64,000 bases of DNA from Anaerolineaceae bacterium (GCA_016124855.1 WGMX01000023.1:62001-126000), one strand, 5' to 3'; numbered from the stretch's first letter, positions 25,497 to 34,161 are shown. A program made the numbers and translations. The notes: a model not told the origin generated them from the letters alone.

Positions 25497-26537
25497 TTAC
25501 ATGAAGTCCTTCATCAAACTATCGAGCGCAGCCTGTGATGGACGCAGTTTTTCTGCCGGCAGGTGAACCAACGGAGTCTCGGTCAAATGTAGCGTATCGG
25601 CCAGAGTCGCGCGTGGTTCTTCGTAGTACAGCAAGCCGGTCAGGAATTGTTGTTCCATCGTGGCCTTCTCCAATACCTTAATCGCTGACTCACGGTTGCG
25701 CGGATCATGATCCTTGTCCACGCTCTTGAGCTTGATAAACGAACCATCATGCATCTCGACTTCGATCACTTCACCGGCGGCGTATTCATCCACCAAAATT
25801 TCTTCACGCGGCGGAACTGCTCCGCGTTCATAATAGGTGATTTCATGTAGAGGGATTTCGTGTTCCTTACCGTAAGGATAGCTCTTGGTCGATTCCGGCG
25901 CATTGTTGAAGGTCACGCACGGGCTGATAATGTCCAGCAGCGCGGTACCACGATGGCTCATGGCGGCCTTGAGTAAGGTTTGTGCTTGCTTGGCATCGCC
26001 AGAGAAACTGCGCGCGACAAAGGTGCAGCCTGCGATAATCGCTTCCAATGGCAGGTCAAGCGCGGGCAGTTCGTTCTTGCCGTAATACTTCAGAACTTGA
26101 CCCTCGTCCGATGTGGCAGAGAATTGTCCCTTGGTCAAACCATATACACCGTTGTTCTCGACGATGTAAATCATCGGTACATTGCGGCGTACCAGGTGCT
26201 TAAACTGTCCCAAACCGATGCTGCCGGTGTCGCCATCGCCGCTCACCCCAATCGCGGTCAGGCTGCGGTTGGCGAGTGTTGCGCCGGTTGCAACCGAGGG
26301 CATACGCCCATGAACCGAGTTGAAGGAATGCGCGCGGCCCAAAAAGTAAGCCGGGCTTTTACTGGAGCAGCCAATACCGCTCAGTTTAATGACATTGTGC
26401 TGGTTGATGCCCAAGTCATACGCCATGCTGATTATCTGGTTAGCAATCGAGTCATGACCGCAGCCGGGGCATAGGGTGCTTTTAGCTGCCTTATATTCTT
26501 CACGTTCCAAACCGAGTGAATTTGTCTTCGGTGGCAT
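25497..26537 (-). CDS. korB: 2-oxoacid:ferredoxin oxidoreductase, beta subunit
   Basis: Thiamine-diphosphate-binding subunit of a 2-oxoacid:ferredoxin oxidoreductase, probably for 2-oxoglutarate. LCPGCGH near residues 22-28 and Cys in SGIGCSSKSP supply Fe-S ligands, and the ThDP/Mg motif GDGDTGSIGLGQFKHL...IVENNGVYGLTKGQ lies near 98-140. At 346 residues it is of normal length. It lies 4 nt downstream of korA in the same operon. The exact 2-oxoacid cannot be fixed from sequence alone. Confidence 0.92.
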   Translation of the reverse strand: MPPKTNSLGLEREEYKAAKSTLCPGCGHDSIANQIISMAYDLGINQHNVIKLSGIGCSSKSPAYFLGRAHSFNSVHGRMPSVATGATLANRSLTAIGVSGDGDTGSIGLGQFKHLVRRNVPMIYIVENNGVYGLTKGQFSATSDEGQVLKYYGKNELPALDLPLEAIIAGCTFVARSFSGDAKQAQTLLKAAMSHRGTALLDIISPCVTFNNAPESTKSYPYGKEHEIPLHEITYYERGAVPPREEILVDEYAAGEVIEVEMHDGSFIKLKSVDKDHDPRNRESAIKVLEKATMEQQFLTGLLYYEEPRATLADTLHLTETPLVHLPAEKLRPSQAALDSLMKDFM

Positions 26538-26541
26538 ACTG

Positions 26542-28383
26542 TTACTTACCCTCGTGTGAACTAATTGTTTTGTAGACCCATTCCGCTGTCATGGGCAAAC
26601 CGTCACCCAATGGCAGTGATACCATATGTTCGGTACTCTTGCTGGTTTCCATACGAATGATTTGCGCCATTTGACCGTCAAAGTTGTTTTCGATGACATA
26701 CACGCGCTTATGCGAATGAATAAACTCATGGACGCTTTGAGCCAATGGCAGCGCGCGAATACGCAGGTAATCGGTTTCAATGCCTTCAGCCGCAAAACGA
26801 TCCCGGGCTTCTTGAATTGCGGGATCATTTGATCCATACGAAATGATGCCGATTTGGCTGTTTTTGCCGGATTCTAGAATCGGCTGCGGCAGTGTTTCGC
26901 GCGAATTGTTGATCTTCTTGCTGATGCGGCCTAAGTTCGCCACCCAATCTTCGCTGCGTTCGCTGTAACCCGCCCGCTCGTTATGACCTGTACCGCGTGT
27001 GAAATAGGCTGCTTTCGGATGGTCAATGCCCGGAATGGTGCGATACGGAATTCCATCTTGGTCATAATCTTTATAGCGGTACCATTCACCTTTTTCGGCA
27101 ATGAATTCCTTCAAGGTGTCGAGGTTCAGTGTCTTACCACGATTAAGTCCCTCGGACGGATAGGTGAATGGATCGCTCATCCAGTTGTTCATACCGATGT
27201 CGAGATCGCTCATCACAAAAACTGGCGTTTGATACTGCTCAGCAAAATCCAGTGCGCGCCAACCGAATTCGAAGCACTCTGCCACGCTGGCTGGCAGCAG
27301 TGTAATTTGTCGGGTATCACCATGGCTCAGGAAATGAATGAACAGCAGATCACCTTGGCTGGTGCGTGTTGGCAATCCAGTGCTGGGGCCGATGCGCGTC
27401 ACGTCCCATATCACGCAGGGGATTTCGGCGAAGTAGGCCAAGCCGGTGAATTCCGCCATCAAACTGATGCCGGGGCCGCTGGTAGCAGTCATTGAACGTG
27501 CGCCCGCCCAGCCTGCGCCGATAATCGTGCCGATGGCTGCGATTTCGTCTTCAGCTTGCATAATAGCGACCGTATTCGCGCCAGATTCAGGGTCTTTACG
27601 TAAATCTTGGTGGTCGAACATGGCGTCTACCAAACTGGTCGATGGTGTAATCGGATACCACGCCACGACTTGCACACCGCCGAACAAACCGCCTAATCCG
27701 GCAGCTTCATTACCTGTAATGATAATCTTGTTCGGATTGCCGTTGGGAATAGTCTCGTAATGATAAGGGTCTTGCTTGACCAGATTGGCGGCAGCCCATT
27801 CGTAGGCCTTCTTGACCATTTCAAAGTTAATTTTAGCTGGCTTTTCTTTGCCCTTGAAGTTACTCAGCAGCGCTTGCCACACAATATCCAGCGGGATGTC
27901 GAAAAGTTGAGCAACCGCGCCCACATAAACCATGTTGGCCACACGTTCGCGCAAATCGACATTAATGCCCGCTTCCTTCACCATCGGGTCAACCGGAATT
28001 TCGTAGTAAGTGATATCTTCGCGGCTCTTCGTCCAGTTCCATTCTTTCGGAAGGATGCAAACGCCTCCCGACGGAACTTTTAGAACATCTTCAGCGGCGG
28101 TATCCACGTTCAAGGCGATAGTAATTGCTGCGGTGCTCTGGCGGGCGATATAGCCATCCTTGCTGGCGCGGATGGTATACCAAGTCGGCAGACCCTTGAT
28201 GTTCGACGGGAACAGGTTCTTGCCATTAACCGGAATACCCATCTTGAACAAGGACAACACAAGCACGTTGTTCGAGGTTTGACTGCCCGTACCGTTCTTG
28301 GTCGCTGCTGTCAAAGAAAAATCGTTGACAATGCGTTGACCAGTTTGCTGTGTCTTAGTTGAAGTTTGTACATCTAAAACCAT
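26542..28383 (-). CDS. korA: 2-oxoacid:ferredoxin oxidoreductase, fused gamma-alpha subunit
   Basis: A 613-residue partner of KorB. Residues ~40-200 form the gamma domain and ~215-613 the pyruvate/2-oxoacid alpha domains (GNEAAGLGGLFGGVQVVAWYPITPSTSLVDAMFD; TATSGPGISLMAEFTGLAYFAEIP), as usual in the two-subunit enzymes of aerobic and facultative bacteria. The YPITPST substrate loop is intact. AAAAGGAAAGATTT precedes the ATG. The upstream FadR-like regulator ends 45 nt before it, so regulator, korA and korB form one operon. Confidence 0.93.
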   Translation of the reverse strand: MVLDVQTSTKTQQTGQRIVNDFSLTAATKNGTGSQTSNNVLVLSLFKMGIPVNGKNLFPSNIKGLPTWYTIRASKDGYIARQSTAAITIALNVDTAAEDVLKVPSGGVCILPKEWNWTKSREDITYYEIPVDPMVKEAGINVDLRERVANMVYVGAVAQLFDIPLDIVWQALLSNFKGKEKPAKINFEMVKKAYEWAAANLVKQDPYHYETIPNGNPNKIIITGNEAAGLGGLFGGVQVVAWYPITPSTSLVDAMFDHQDLRKDPESGANTVAIMQAEDEIAAIGTIIGAGWAGARSMTATSGPGISLMAEFTGLAYFAEIPCVIWDVTRIGPSTGLPTRTSQGDLLFIHFLSHGDTRQITLLPASVAECFEFGWRALDFAEQYQTPVFVMSDLDIGMNNWMSDPFTYPSEGLNRGKTLNLDTLKEFIAEKGEWYRYKDYDQDGIPYRTIPGIDHPKAAYFTRGTGHNERAGYSERSEDWVANLGRISKKINNSRETLPQPILESGKNSQIGIISYGSNDPAIQEARDRFAAEGIETDYLRIRALPLAQSVHEFIHSHKRVYVIENNFDGQMAQIIRMETSKSTEHMVSLPLGDGLPMTAEWVYKTISSHEGK

Positions 28384-28428
28384 AAATCTTTCCTTTTCGC
28401 AGATGTCCTGCGGGTTGCGCCTCGCGGC

Positions 28429-29151
28429 TTATTCGGTGACTTTCGACTCAATAATTTCTGTCCCATGTTCCATGTCCTGCATTCGTGGCTGATGATGCAG
28501 TAAACGGGTATGCTGCATGAAAGCTTCCTGTGCCGCGCTGTAGTCACCTGCACAAATCGCGTTCAGGATGCGTTCATGGTAATCCCAAACCTGTGTATGG
28601 TAGCCATATTCGGCGTAACGGTTGAGTTCCACCGCCTCGTAGGCATCCCAAAAGGCTTCGAGCAAACCGATCACAAAAGGATTATCGAGATGTTTAAAAA
28701 TGGTGAGATGAAATGCGCGATGTTCTTCAAAAGGAATACGGACTCGTGTATCGCGCAGTTTAACGCGGGCAGCATCGACATAACTGCGTAGTTCTTCTTT
28801 GTCAGCATCCGTAAGCTGCGAACAAGCCTCAATCCAGAAGGCCATTTCGATATGCGTCCGCAGTTCGCTAAAGTGTTCGAAGTAACTCAGGTCGCGTGCC
28901 AACGCAAAGAACAGGCTTAGACGTACCGCCGGTGTAAAGCTGTATTCTTTGAGATGGGTTCCGGTCTTAGAGCGTACATCCACCAAACCCAACGCCCGCG
29001 CCACCTCAAGCTGTTCGCGAACTTTGCTAACGCTGATGCCCAGATTATCAGGGTCTTGCAGCTCGCTGATGGTAGGCAGACGGTCGCCCGGTTGATAACC
29101 ATGTTTGATGATGTAATTTAGAAGGTCGGACTCAAACCGTATTTCAGTCAC
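28429..29151 (-). CDS. FadR/GntR-family transcriptional regulator (FCD domain)
   Basis: A 240-residue regulator. Residues ~1-70 are a winged helix-turn-helix (GYQPGDRLPTISELQDPDNLGISVSKVREQLEVARALGLVDVRSKTGTHL). Residues ~85-220 are the all-helical FCD effector domain with RTHIEMAFWIEA and FHLTIFKHLDNPF, whose His residues usually bind a metal and a carboxylate. It is the first gene of the korAB operon and likely regulates it in response to a carboxylic acid (inference). The GTG start has no clear Shine-Dalgarno. Promoter and palindromes lie immediately upstream. Confidence 0.88.
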   Translation of the reverse strand: MTEIRFESDLLNYIIKHGYQPGDRLPTISELQDPDNLGISVSKVREQLEVARALGLVDVRSKTGTHLKEYSFTPAVRLSLFFALARDLSYFEHFSELRTHIEMAFWIEACSQLTDADKEELRSYVDAARVKLRDTRVRIPFEEHRAFHLTIFKHLDNPFVIGLLEAFWDAYEAVELNRYAEYGYHTQVWDYHERILNAICAGDYSAAQEAFMQHTRLLHHQPRMQDMEHGTEIIESKVTE

Positions 29152-29161
29152 AATTCACACT

Positions 29162-29200
29162 ATTCATCAGATGAATCATATAAATAGGTTTAAATGATTC
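29162..29200 (-). promoter_or_regulatory. candidate operators of the FadR-like regulator
   Basis: A perfect palindrome ATTCATC-A-GATGAAT (29162-29176) and a second inverted pair GAATCAT (29173-29179)/ATGATTC (29194-29200). The upstream arm overlaps the -10 box, so binding would block the promoter. Autoregulation is inferred. Confidence 0.55.
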
Positions 29201-29225
29201 TAGCATGACTTGTAACTAATGTCTA
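29197..29225 (-). promoter_or_regulatory. promoter of the regulator-korAB operon
   Basis: Minus strand TAGACA (29220-29225), 17-nt spacer, TAGAAT (29197-29202): five of six matches in each hexamer with ideal spacing. Confidence 0.7.
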
Positions 29226-29243
29226 TAGAGATGCCTTAAGTTT

Positions 29244-29882
29244 TCAGCGAGAATTCATAAAAAGGAGTCGGTCAGCGATAGCATCACGTATTTGGTCAAA
29301 GTCATTCGGGTTGTGTTGGAAGTCCAAACCGTCAATCTTGATATGCAGAACTTCGCTGGCTTTCCACCGGCCAATCCATTCATTATAAAGGCGGTTCAGC
29401 CGCGACAAGTATTCAGGTGACATGTTCCGTTCGTATTCACGTCCACGCCGGTTGATGTGTGCCATCAAAGTATCGACGTTGGCTTCTAGATAAATCATCA
29501 AGTCGGGTGGGGGCAGAAAAGCGCTGATGGCTTCATACAAGCGCCGGTAAGCATCATAGTCCCGCGCCGACATATTGCCTTGTTCGTACAAATTCCGTGC
29601 GAAAATTTCCGCGTCCTCATACACCGTGCGGTCTTGGACGACGCTTCCCGGATGCTGAATCAATTGATGATGGTGTTCGAGCCGTTTTCCAAGAAAAAAC
29701 ACCTGTGAATGAAAGCTCCAGCGTTCCATGTCCTTATAAAAGTCAGCAAGATAAGGGTTTTCGGCGTTGGCCTCATAAAACGGTTCCCAGCCAAATTCGT
29801 CACTCAACATACTGGTGAGTGTACTTTTTCCTACACCGATATTGCCCGCAATGGCGACGAATAAACCCTGTTGTTCGATCAT
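29244..29882 (-). CDS. deoxynucleoside kinase
   Basis: A 212-residue member of the deoxyadenosine/deoxyguanosine kinase family, phosphorylating deoxynucleosides for salvage. Walker A GNIGVGKS lies at residues 13-20, the substrate/catalytic motif QDRTVYEDAEIF near 83-94 and the LID-type Arg cluster INRRGREYER near 148-157. The length matches the bacterial dAK/dGK type. It is followed by the FadR-like regulator on the same strand after 92 nt, but that gene has its own promoter. Confidence 0.9.
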   Translation of the reverse strand: MIEQQGLFVAIAGNIGVGKSTLTSMLSDEFGWEPFYEANAENPYLADFYKDMERWSFHSQVFFLGKRLEHHHQLIQHPGSVVQDRTVYEDAEIFARNLYEQGNMSARDYDAYRRLYEAISAFLPPPDLMIYLEANVDTLMAHINRRGREYERNMSPEYLSRLNRLYNEWIGRWKASEVLHIKIDGLDFQHNPNDFDQIRDAIADRLLFMNSR

Positions 29883-29997
29883 GGAATTGGCTCTTTGGTT
29901 AACACTGATTTCATATGAATCCTGTTATACTCCAATCGAACAAAAAAGCCAATCGCAACATATCCCAATATCTCAAAAACTTTTCCCAAGTGGTCTT

Positions 29998-30564
29998 TTA
30001 CAGCTCTTCCGCCGACAACATCAACGGGAAGGGATAGTATTTGATGTAGTACACACGGTAGCTTTGACCATCCTCAAAGTGGGCAATCGAGCTGTGGTTC
30101 GCAAAGCGAAACAAACGGTTTCCTAACTTTAGCTCGTAACGCATGTAATGTCGGCTTCGATAATGGACTTCGTCTTCTATGACCTTTGCCTTACCCTCTG
30201 CCACGCTGATACGCTTATCCCGTGCATCCCGCGCATTTCGAACGGTAAATACCCACGAAATCAACATCAGCGCGCCCACTCCCGCACCGATAATAACCGC
30301 GATTTGCAGGGCATAAGGTAAAAATTCAGCCAGACTCTGATTAGCCTGCCGGTATTCGATGATGAAGCCGATAACAATCAGCAGCGGTATCCACAGGGCG
30401 AATAATCGGTAAGTCTGCCGCACGCCGCTTTGACGTGCTTGATAAACCGACTCGACGATAAAGAACTGATCCTGTGTCAATATCCCTTGACGGTTGGCCT
30501 CGACATCTGCTTGAGTGTAGGCAAAGTTCGGCAAATACGATGAGGTGTAATCGGTTTGTGTCAT
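29998..30564 (-). CDS. two-helix membrane protein, unknown
   Basis: A 188-residue protein with a soluble N-terminal segment (~1-52), two hydrophobic helices (YRLFALWIPLLIVIGFIIEY; ALQIAVIIGAGVGALMLISWVF) around 53-107, and a ~75-residue C-terminal domain (VHYRSRHYMRYELKLGNRLFRFANHSSIAHFEDGQSYRVYYI) that looks like a small beta domain. The family is not recognised. The gene lies 4 nt downstream of the pseudouridine synthase gene, so they are probably one operon. Confidence 0.75.
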   Translation of the reverse strand: MTQTDYTSSYLPNFAYTQADVEANRQGILTQDQFFIVESVYQARQSGVRQTYRLFALWIPLLIVIGFIIEYRQANQSLAEFLPYALQIAVIIGAGVGALMLISWVFTVRNARDARDKRISVAEGKAKVIEDEVHYRSRHYMRYELKLGNRLFRFANHSSIAHFEDGQSYRVYYIKYYPFPLMLSAEEL

Positions 30565-30568
30565 GTCG

Positions 30569-31156
30569 CTATTTCAACTTCACGCTGCGACGGAGTTCAT
30601 TGGCTTCTACCTCAGTCAGCGGCTGCCACATTCCCGGTTCTAAACCCGCCAGCGTGATCTTTCCAATCGCCCAGCGAACCAATCGTAATGTCGGATGTCC
30701 AACTGCCGCTGTCATCCGCCGCACTTGACGGTTACGGCCTTCGGTCAGCGTCATTTGTATCCAGCAGTCCGGCACAGTTTGCCGCACCCGAATCGGTGGA
30801 TCACGCGGTGGCAAGTCAGGTTCCGGTTCAAGCCGTTGGACAATCGTTGGTTTGGTTGGCCCATCACCCAATTGCAATCCATGTCGCAGTTTGCCTAACG
30901 CTTCTTCATCGGGAATACGTTCGATTTGTACCCAATACGTGCGCGGATGAGCATAACGGGGTTCGGTCAATCGTGTTTTGAGCTTATTGTCATTGGTCAG
31001 CAGCAGCAGACCCTCGCTGTCTCGATCTAAGCGTCCAGCGGCATATACGTTGGGAATCTGAATATAATCGGCTAACGTCGCCCGACCTTGTGTATCGGTA
31101 AACTGCGTCAGCACGTCATATGGCTTCCAAAACTTGAGTATTTGTGTTGAAGACAT
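30569..31156 (-). CDS. rluE: RsuA/RluE-type 23S rRNA pseudouridine synthase
   Basis: Converts a specific uridine in large rRNA to pseudouridine. AAGRLDRDSEGLLLLTND holds the catalytic Asp, and EGRNRQVRRMTAAVGHPTLRLVRWAIGKITL is the second conserved block. The start MSSTQILKFWKPYDVLTQFTDTQGRATLADYI is characteristic of the short RluE type, which lacks an S4 domain. The ATG at 31156 is preferred (196 residues) over the longer frame to 31228, which overlaps the next gene. No strong Shine-Dalgarno is visible. Confidence 0.9.
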   Translation of the reverse strand: MSSTQILKFWKPYDVLTQFTDTQGRATLADYIQIPNVYAAGRLDRDSEGLLLLTNDNKLKTRLTEPRYAHPRTYWVQIERIPDEEALGKLRHGLQLGDGPTKPTIVQRLEPEPDLPPRDPPIRVRQTVPDCWIQMTLTEGRNRQVRRMTAAVGHPTLRLVRWAIGKITLAGLEPGMWQPLTEVEANELRRSVKLK

Positions 31157-31175
31157 AACTGATAAGCAAAAATCA

Positions 31176-31448
31176 CTATGGCGTGGTATTTGAGTCGTCC
31201 TGATTGGCTGCCGCTGCCATCGCGGCATCCAAGATCGCGATTATCTCTCGTCCCGCCTGCTGAATGAGTGCCAGATATTTGAGCGGGTCGCCGTCTGTTT
31301 CCTGAATTTCTTCCGGCAGAATGTCACTCGCCAGCATAATTGTATTCAGCCGGTTACGGACATCATGTGCAATCAACCGCGCGGTGGGATAATCCAGCAG
31401 AAATTGTGAATAGTGTTCGATCAAATCAGGTTTGTCTGTACTACTCAC
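31176..31448 (-). CDS. small orphan protein resembling a histidine-kinase dimerisation (DHp) domain
   Basis: A 90-residue soluble protein. ARLIAHDVRNRLNTIMLASDIL looks like the H-box helix of a HisKA domain (H-D/E-x-R-N/T-x-L-N-x-I), with His near residue 28, followed by a second helix (PLKYLALIQQAGREIIAILDAAMAAA). There is no ATPase domain in or after it. It could be a phosphotransfer protein or an inhibitor-type partner of a kinase (inference). The GTG start has AAGGGGG about 7 nt upstream. Confidence 0.7.
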   Translation of the reverse strand: MSSTDKPDLIEHYSQFLLDYPTARLIAHDVRNRLNTIMLASDILPEEIQETDGDPLKYLALIQQAGREIIAILDAAMAAAANQDDSNTTP

Positions 31449-31487
31449 TGCTGCCCCCTTATCCGCACCATCACCGCTGCGGTTGAA

Positions 31488-32654
31488 CTATGCCCTGAGT
31501 TTCTTCATCCGTTCGCCTGCCTGTCTCAGTGTATCATCACTTTTGCAGAATGCGAACCGCGCCAGCTTACCCGCGATATAACGGTGTTCTTCGCAGTAAA
31601 ACGGGGAAGGTGGGATACACGCCACACCGATGTTTTTGATCAAGTGTTGTGTGAATTCCATATCATCACCGTCAAAGACTTCTGAAAAGTCGCCCATCAC
31701 AAAGTAAGTGCCTTCAGGTATTTTGGCTTTGATGCCTGCGCCTTCCAGTGCTTCCATCATCAGATTGCGCTTAACCGTATACATCGCTTGGAAATCTTCA
31801 TAGTATGAACCCGGCAGGTGCAGCGCGTATCCCGCCGCGATTTGTGACGGATGATGTACCGCGAACGTCACAAATTGATGTGCGCGCATCGCTCCTGCTA
31901 CTAAATCAGGATGCCCATAAACCCAGCCAAGTTTCCAACCGGTCGCGCTGTAACTCTTGCCCAAGCTGTTGATCGTTACCGTCCGCTCGAACATCCCCGG
32001 CAGTGTCGCCATTGGCACATGCCGCGCAGGTTCGAATACCAGATGTTCATAAACCTCGTCCGCGATCACGACCACATCATGTTCTTTGCACAAATCCGCC
32101 ACCAGCGTCATCTCTTCGATAGTGAATACCCGTCCGGTCGGATTTTGCGGCGAGTTCCACAGGATTGCTTTTGTTTTTGGCGTGAAGGCTTTCCGCAGTT
32201 CATCGGGATCAAGCGTCCATTCTGGCGGATGAAGCGGCACGTAAACTGGAGTTGCACCTGCCATAATCAAATTAGGCACATAGCTGTCGAAATAAGGCTC
32301 AATGACAATGACTTCATCACCGGCATCAACCAATCCCAAGATGGACGAGAATACCGCTTCGGTTCCGCCCGCCGTTGCCAAAACGCCACGATCAGGATCA
32401 ACATCTAACCCGTAAAAACGGTTGGCATGGTCAGCCACACCCTTCTTAAGTTCAGCCGTTCCATTCCCCGGCGGATATTGGTTGTGCTGCCCATCCATCA
32501 GCGCTTTAACACTGGCCTGCACAACATCATTTGGCGTATCAAAATCGGGGCGACCTTGTCCCAAATTGACCGCGCCATACTGCGCCGCCAGATTATTAAT
32601 CTCGCTGAAAATGGTGGTTCCGAATGTCGAAACGCGCTTGGAAAAGGTGGGCAT
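31488..32654 (-). CDS. class I/II pyridoxal-phosphate aminotransferase
   Basis: A 388-residue fold-type I PLP enzyme. NLGQGRPDFDTP near the N-terminus, WNSPQNPTGRVF near 167-178, IADEVYEHLVF near 200 and the PLP Lys in SLGKSYSATGWKLGW near 233-247 are typical of the methionine/kynurenine-type (YbdL/KAT) aminotransferases. The amino donor cannot be decided. The ATG at 32654 is preferred; AGGAG lies 12 nt upstream. A GTG at 32663 is also in frame but sits too close to the AGGAG. Confidence 0.92.
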   Translation of the reverse strand: MPTFSKRVSTFGTTIFSEINNLAAQYGAVNLGQGRPDFDTPNDVVQASVKALMDGQHNQYPPGNGTAELKKGVADHANRFYGLDVDPDRGVLATAGGTEAVFSSILGLVDAGDEVIVIEPYFDSYVPNLIMAGATPVYVPLHPPEWTLDPDELRKAFTPKTKAILWNSPQNPTGRVFTIEEMTLVADLCKEHDVVVIADEVYEHLVFEPARHVPMATLPGMFERTVTINSLGKSYSATGWKLGWVYGHPDLVAGAMRAHQFVTFAVHHPSQIAAGYALHLPGSYYEDFQAMYTVKRNLMMEALEGAGIKAKIPEGTYFVMGDFSEVFDGDDMEFTQHLIKNIGVACIPPSPFYCEEHRYIAGKLARFAFCKSDDTLRQAGERMKKLRA

Positions 32655-32812
32655 GGGTAACACTGACTCCTAATTGCAGATGAATATTCAATCTCTATCG
32701 CGAACCCATCCCTAAATCCTGAATTGCTTCACTTCCCCATTGCTATGGGCTATCGGCGGACTGAGCCTGCGAAGATAGCCGAGGTGGGTTAGGGTAGGGG
32801 TATTATTGATAA

Positions 32813-33724
32813 TTAACCTTTTTCGACAGCTTTCTTCGCCGCCTCGTAAGCCTTCTTGCCGTGTTCGCTCTCGAACTTTTCCAGATGTTCCCATTTAATC
32901 GAGTAGGGCTGCGCCACCTCATAGAGCCGCTTCCACAGCGCTTGATTTTTCACCGGATCACCGTTGGCTGTTTTCCAACCGCGCTTCATCCAACCCGCCA
33001 GCCACTTACTCATGCCGTTGGTCAGATATTCGCTGTCGCTGTAGACCACCAGACTCTTAAGGCCGCTCAATTCTTCCAGAACCCGCGCACAACCCGCCAG
33101 CACCAATTGATTATCCGACGAATTTGCCTCGCTGCCGTTGTAAAGGCGCTTGCTCTCTTTCGTGACAACCGCCACACCCCAACCACCTACTTTGGAGCTG
33201 TAATCCATGTTGGAGTAGACGTACAACTGCGCGTCGGCATCTGTACCTAAGCTCGCTTTGACTTCAGGTATCACCATCGGCGAGGCTTCTTTGCGTTCCC
33301 GTGCGGCTGTCGCCAGTTCATCCACGCGGTTATTGTATTTGCTGGTCGCGTGACCCTTAACCCAGTGCCACTTAAGGTCATGATCTTGCAGCGCCTCGTG
33401 CAGTTCTTCCCACAAATCTTGGTTCTGCACCGGCTGCTTGTTTGCTGTCAGCCAACCGTTACGCACCCAACCCGACATCCATTGGGTGATGCCATTTTTC
33501 AAATACTGGCTGTCGGTATGGAACTCAATCTGATAGGCTTCTTCCAGCGATTGCAGCGCCATGATTGCCGCCGTCAACTCCATGCGATTGTTGGTCGTGT
33601 TGTCCTCGCGCCCACTGATCTCCTCGATTGCGCCATTTCGAATGAGCAGCGCAGCCCAACCCCCCGCACCGGGATTCGGTTTCGCGCCGCCGTCAGAATA
33701 GATTGTTACGCTTGGTTTTGTCAT
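32813..33724 (-). CDS. rnhA: ribonuclease HI with a second, degenerate RNase H domain
   Basis: Degrades RNA in RNA-DNA hybrids. The first domain (residues ~5-150) has the full catalytic set D11 (YSDGG), E49 (NRMELTAA), D71 (HTDSQ), D135 (NRVDELA) and the loop His at 125. A second RNase H-like domain (~165-303) keeps the fold signatures (VGGWGVAVV, KWLAGWMKRGWKTANGDPVKNQALWKRL) but has Asn for the first Asp, Val for Glu, and lacks the last Asp and the His, retaining only YSDSEYL. The ATG at 33724 is preferred over a TTG at 33778. Confidence 0.92.
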   Translation of the reverse strand: MTKPSVTIYSDGGAKPNPGAGGWAALLIRNGAIEEISGREDNTTNNRMELTAAIMALQSLEEAYQIEFHTDSQYLKNGITQWMSGWVRNGWLTANKQPVQNQDLWEELHEALQDHDLKWHWVKGHATSKYNNRVDELATAARERKEASPMVIPEVKASLGTDADAQLYVYSNMDYSSKVGGWGVAVVTKESKRLYNGSEANSSDNQLVLAGCARVLEELSGLKSLVVYSDSEYLTNGMSKWLAGWMKRGWKTANGDPVKNQALWKRLYEVAQPYSIKWEHLEKFESEHGKKAYEAAKKAVEKG

Positions 33725-33895
33725 AGTCCTGCCATTATTACCCACTTTGATCTCGCTTACAACGACCGTAAAGACCAATTGTTTCCAGTCGATTTTCTAA
33801 CCGTTTTCAAATTGACGAAATTGTACACTTGTTCTATGATTAGGCTCTCTGAATTAAACTTGGCGTTCATGGCGACTTGGCGGTTTATTTTTCTT

Positions 33896-33930
33896 TCTCT
33901 GCATTTTCTCTGTGGCTCTGTGGTTAATCG
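33896..33930. repeat. CT/TG-rich dispersed-repeat-like tract
   Basis: The sequence TTTCTCTGTGGCTCTGTGGTTAATC and its flanks resemble a type of intergenic repeat (CTCTGTG...CTCTGTGGTTAA) that I associate with intergenic regions of some environmental bacteria. Only one copy is in the window, so the dispersed nature is from memory, not shown here. Confidence 0.3.
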
Positions 33931-33947
33931 TCTTTGCCCTTGCATTT

Positions 33948-34132
33948 TCAGCGGCTGGCTCCCGTATATCCGCCAAAGCGAAATGTGAAATATGCACGCG
34001 GCGGCATTAACCGAGTGATCCGCTGCAAAAGTGTCATTTCAGCGGAAATAGCCGGACCAGCCGCCAAACCAAATTGTCGATTCAGCGGCTTTAGCCGGGT
34101 TTCCCGCCAAACATTTCAGCGGGAAATATGCG
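33948..34132. repeat. array of ~30-bp self-complementary repeats
   Basis: Four imperfect units and a fifth partial one, each of the form (TCA)GCGG ... (TAGC)CGG ... CCGCcAAA: near 33948-33977, 33998-34030, 34039-34068, 34082-34111, and 34117-34132 (partial). Each unit begins GCGG and ends CCGC and so can fold on itself. They fill the second half of the 437-nt gap between rnhA and the queuosine-precursor transporter. No coding potential is seen in the gap; the first half (33725-33944) shows nothing else I can name. Confidence 0.65.
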
Positions 34133-34161
34133 AATTCTGCGAAAATTGCGAATCTATCGCA

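Noticed and set aside
33948..34132. CRISPR array
   Set aside because: The units are imperfect, self-complementary and separated by irregular short gaps, without constant repeats or unique spacers of equal size; no cas genes are present.
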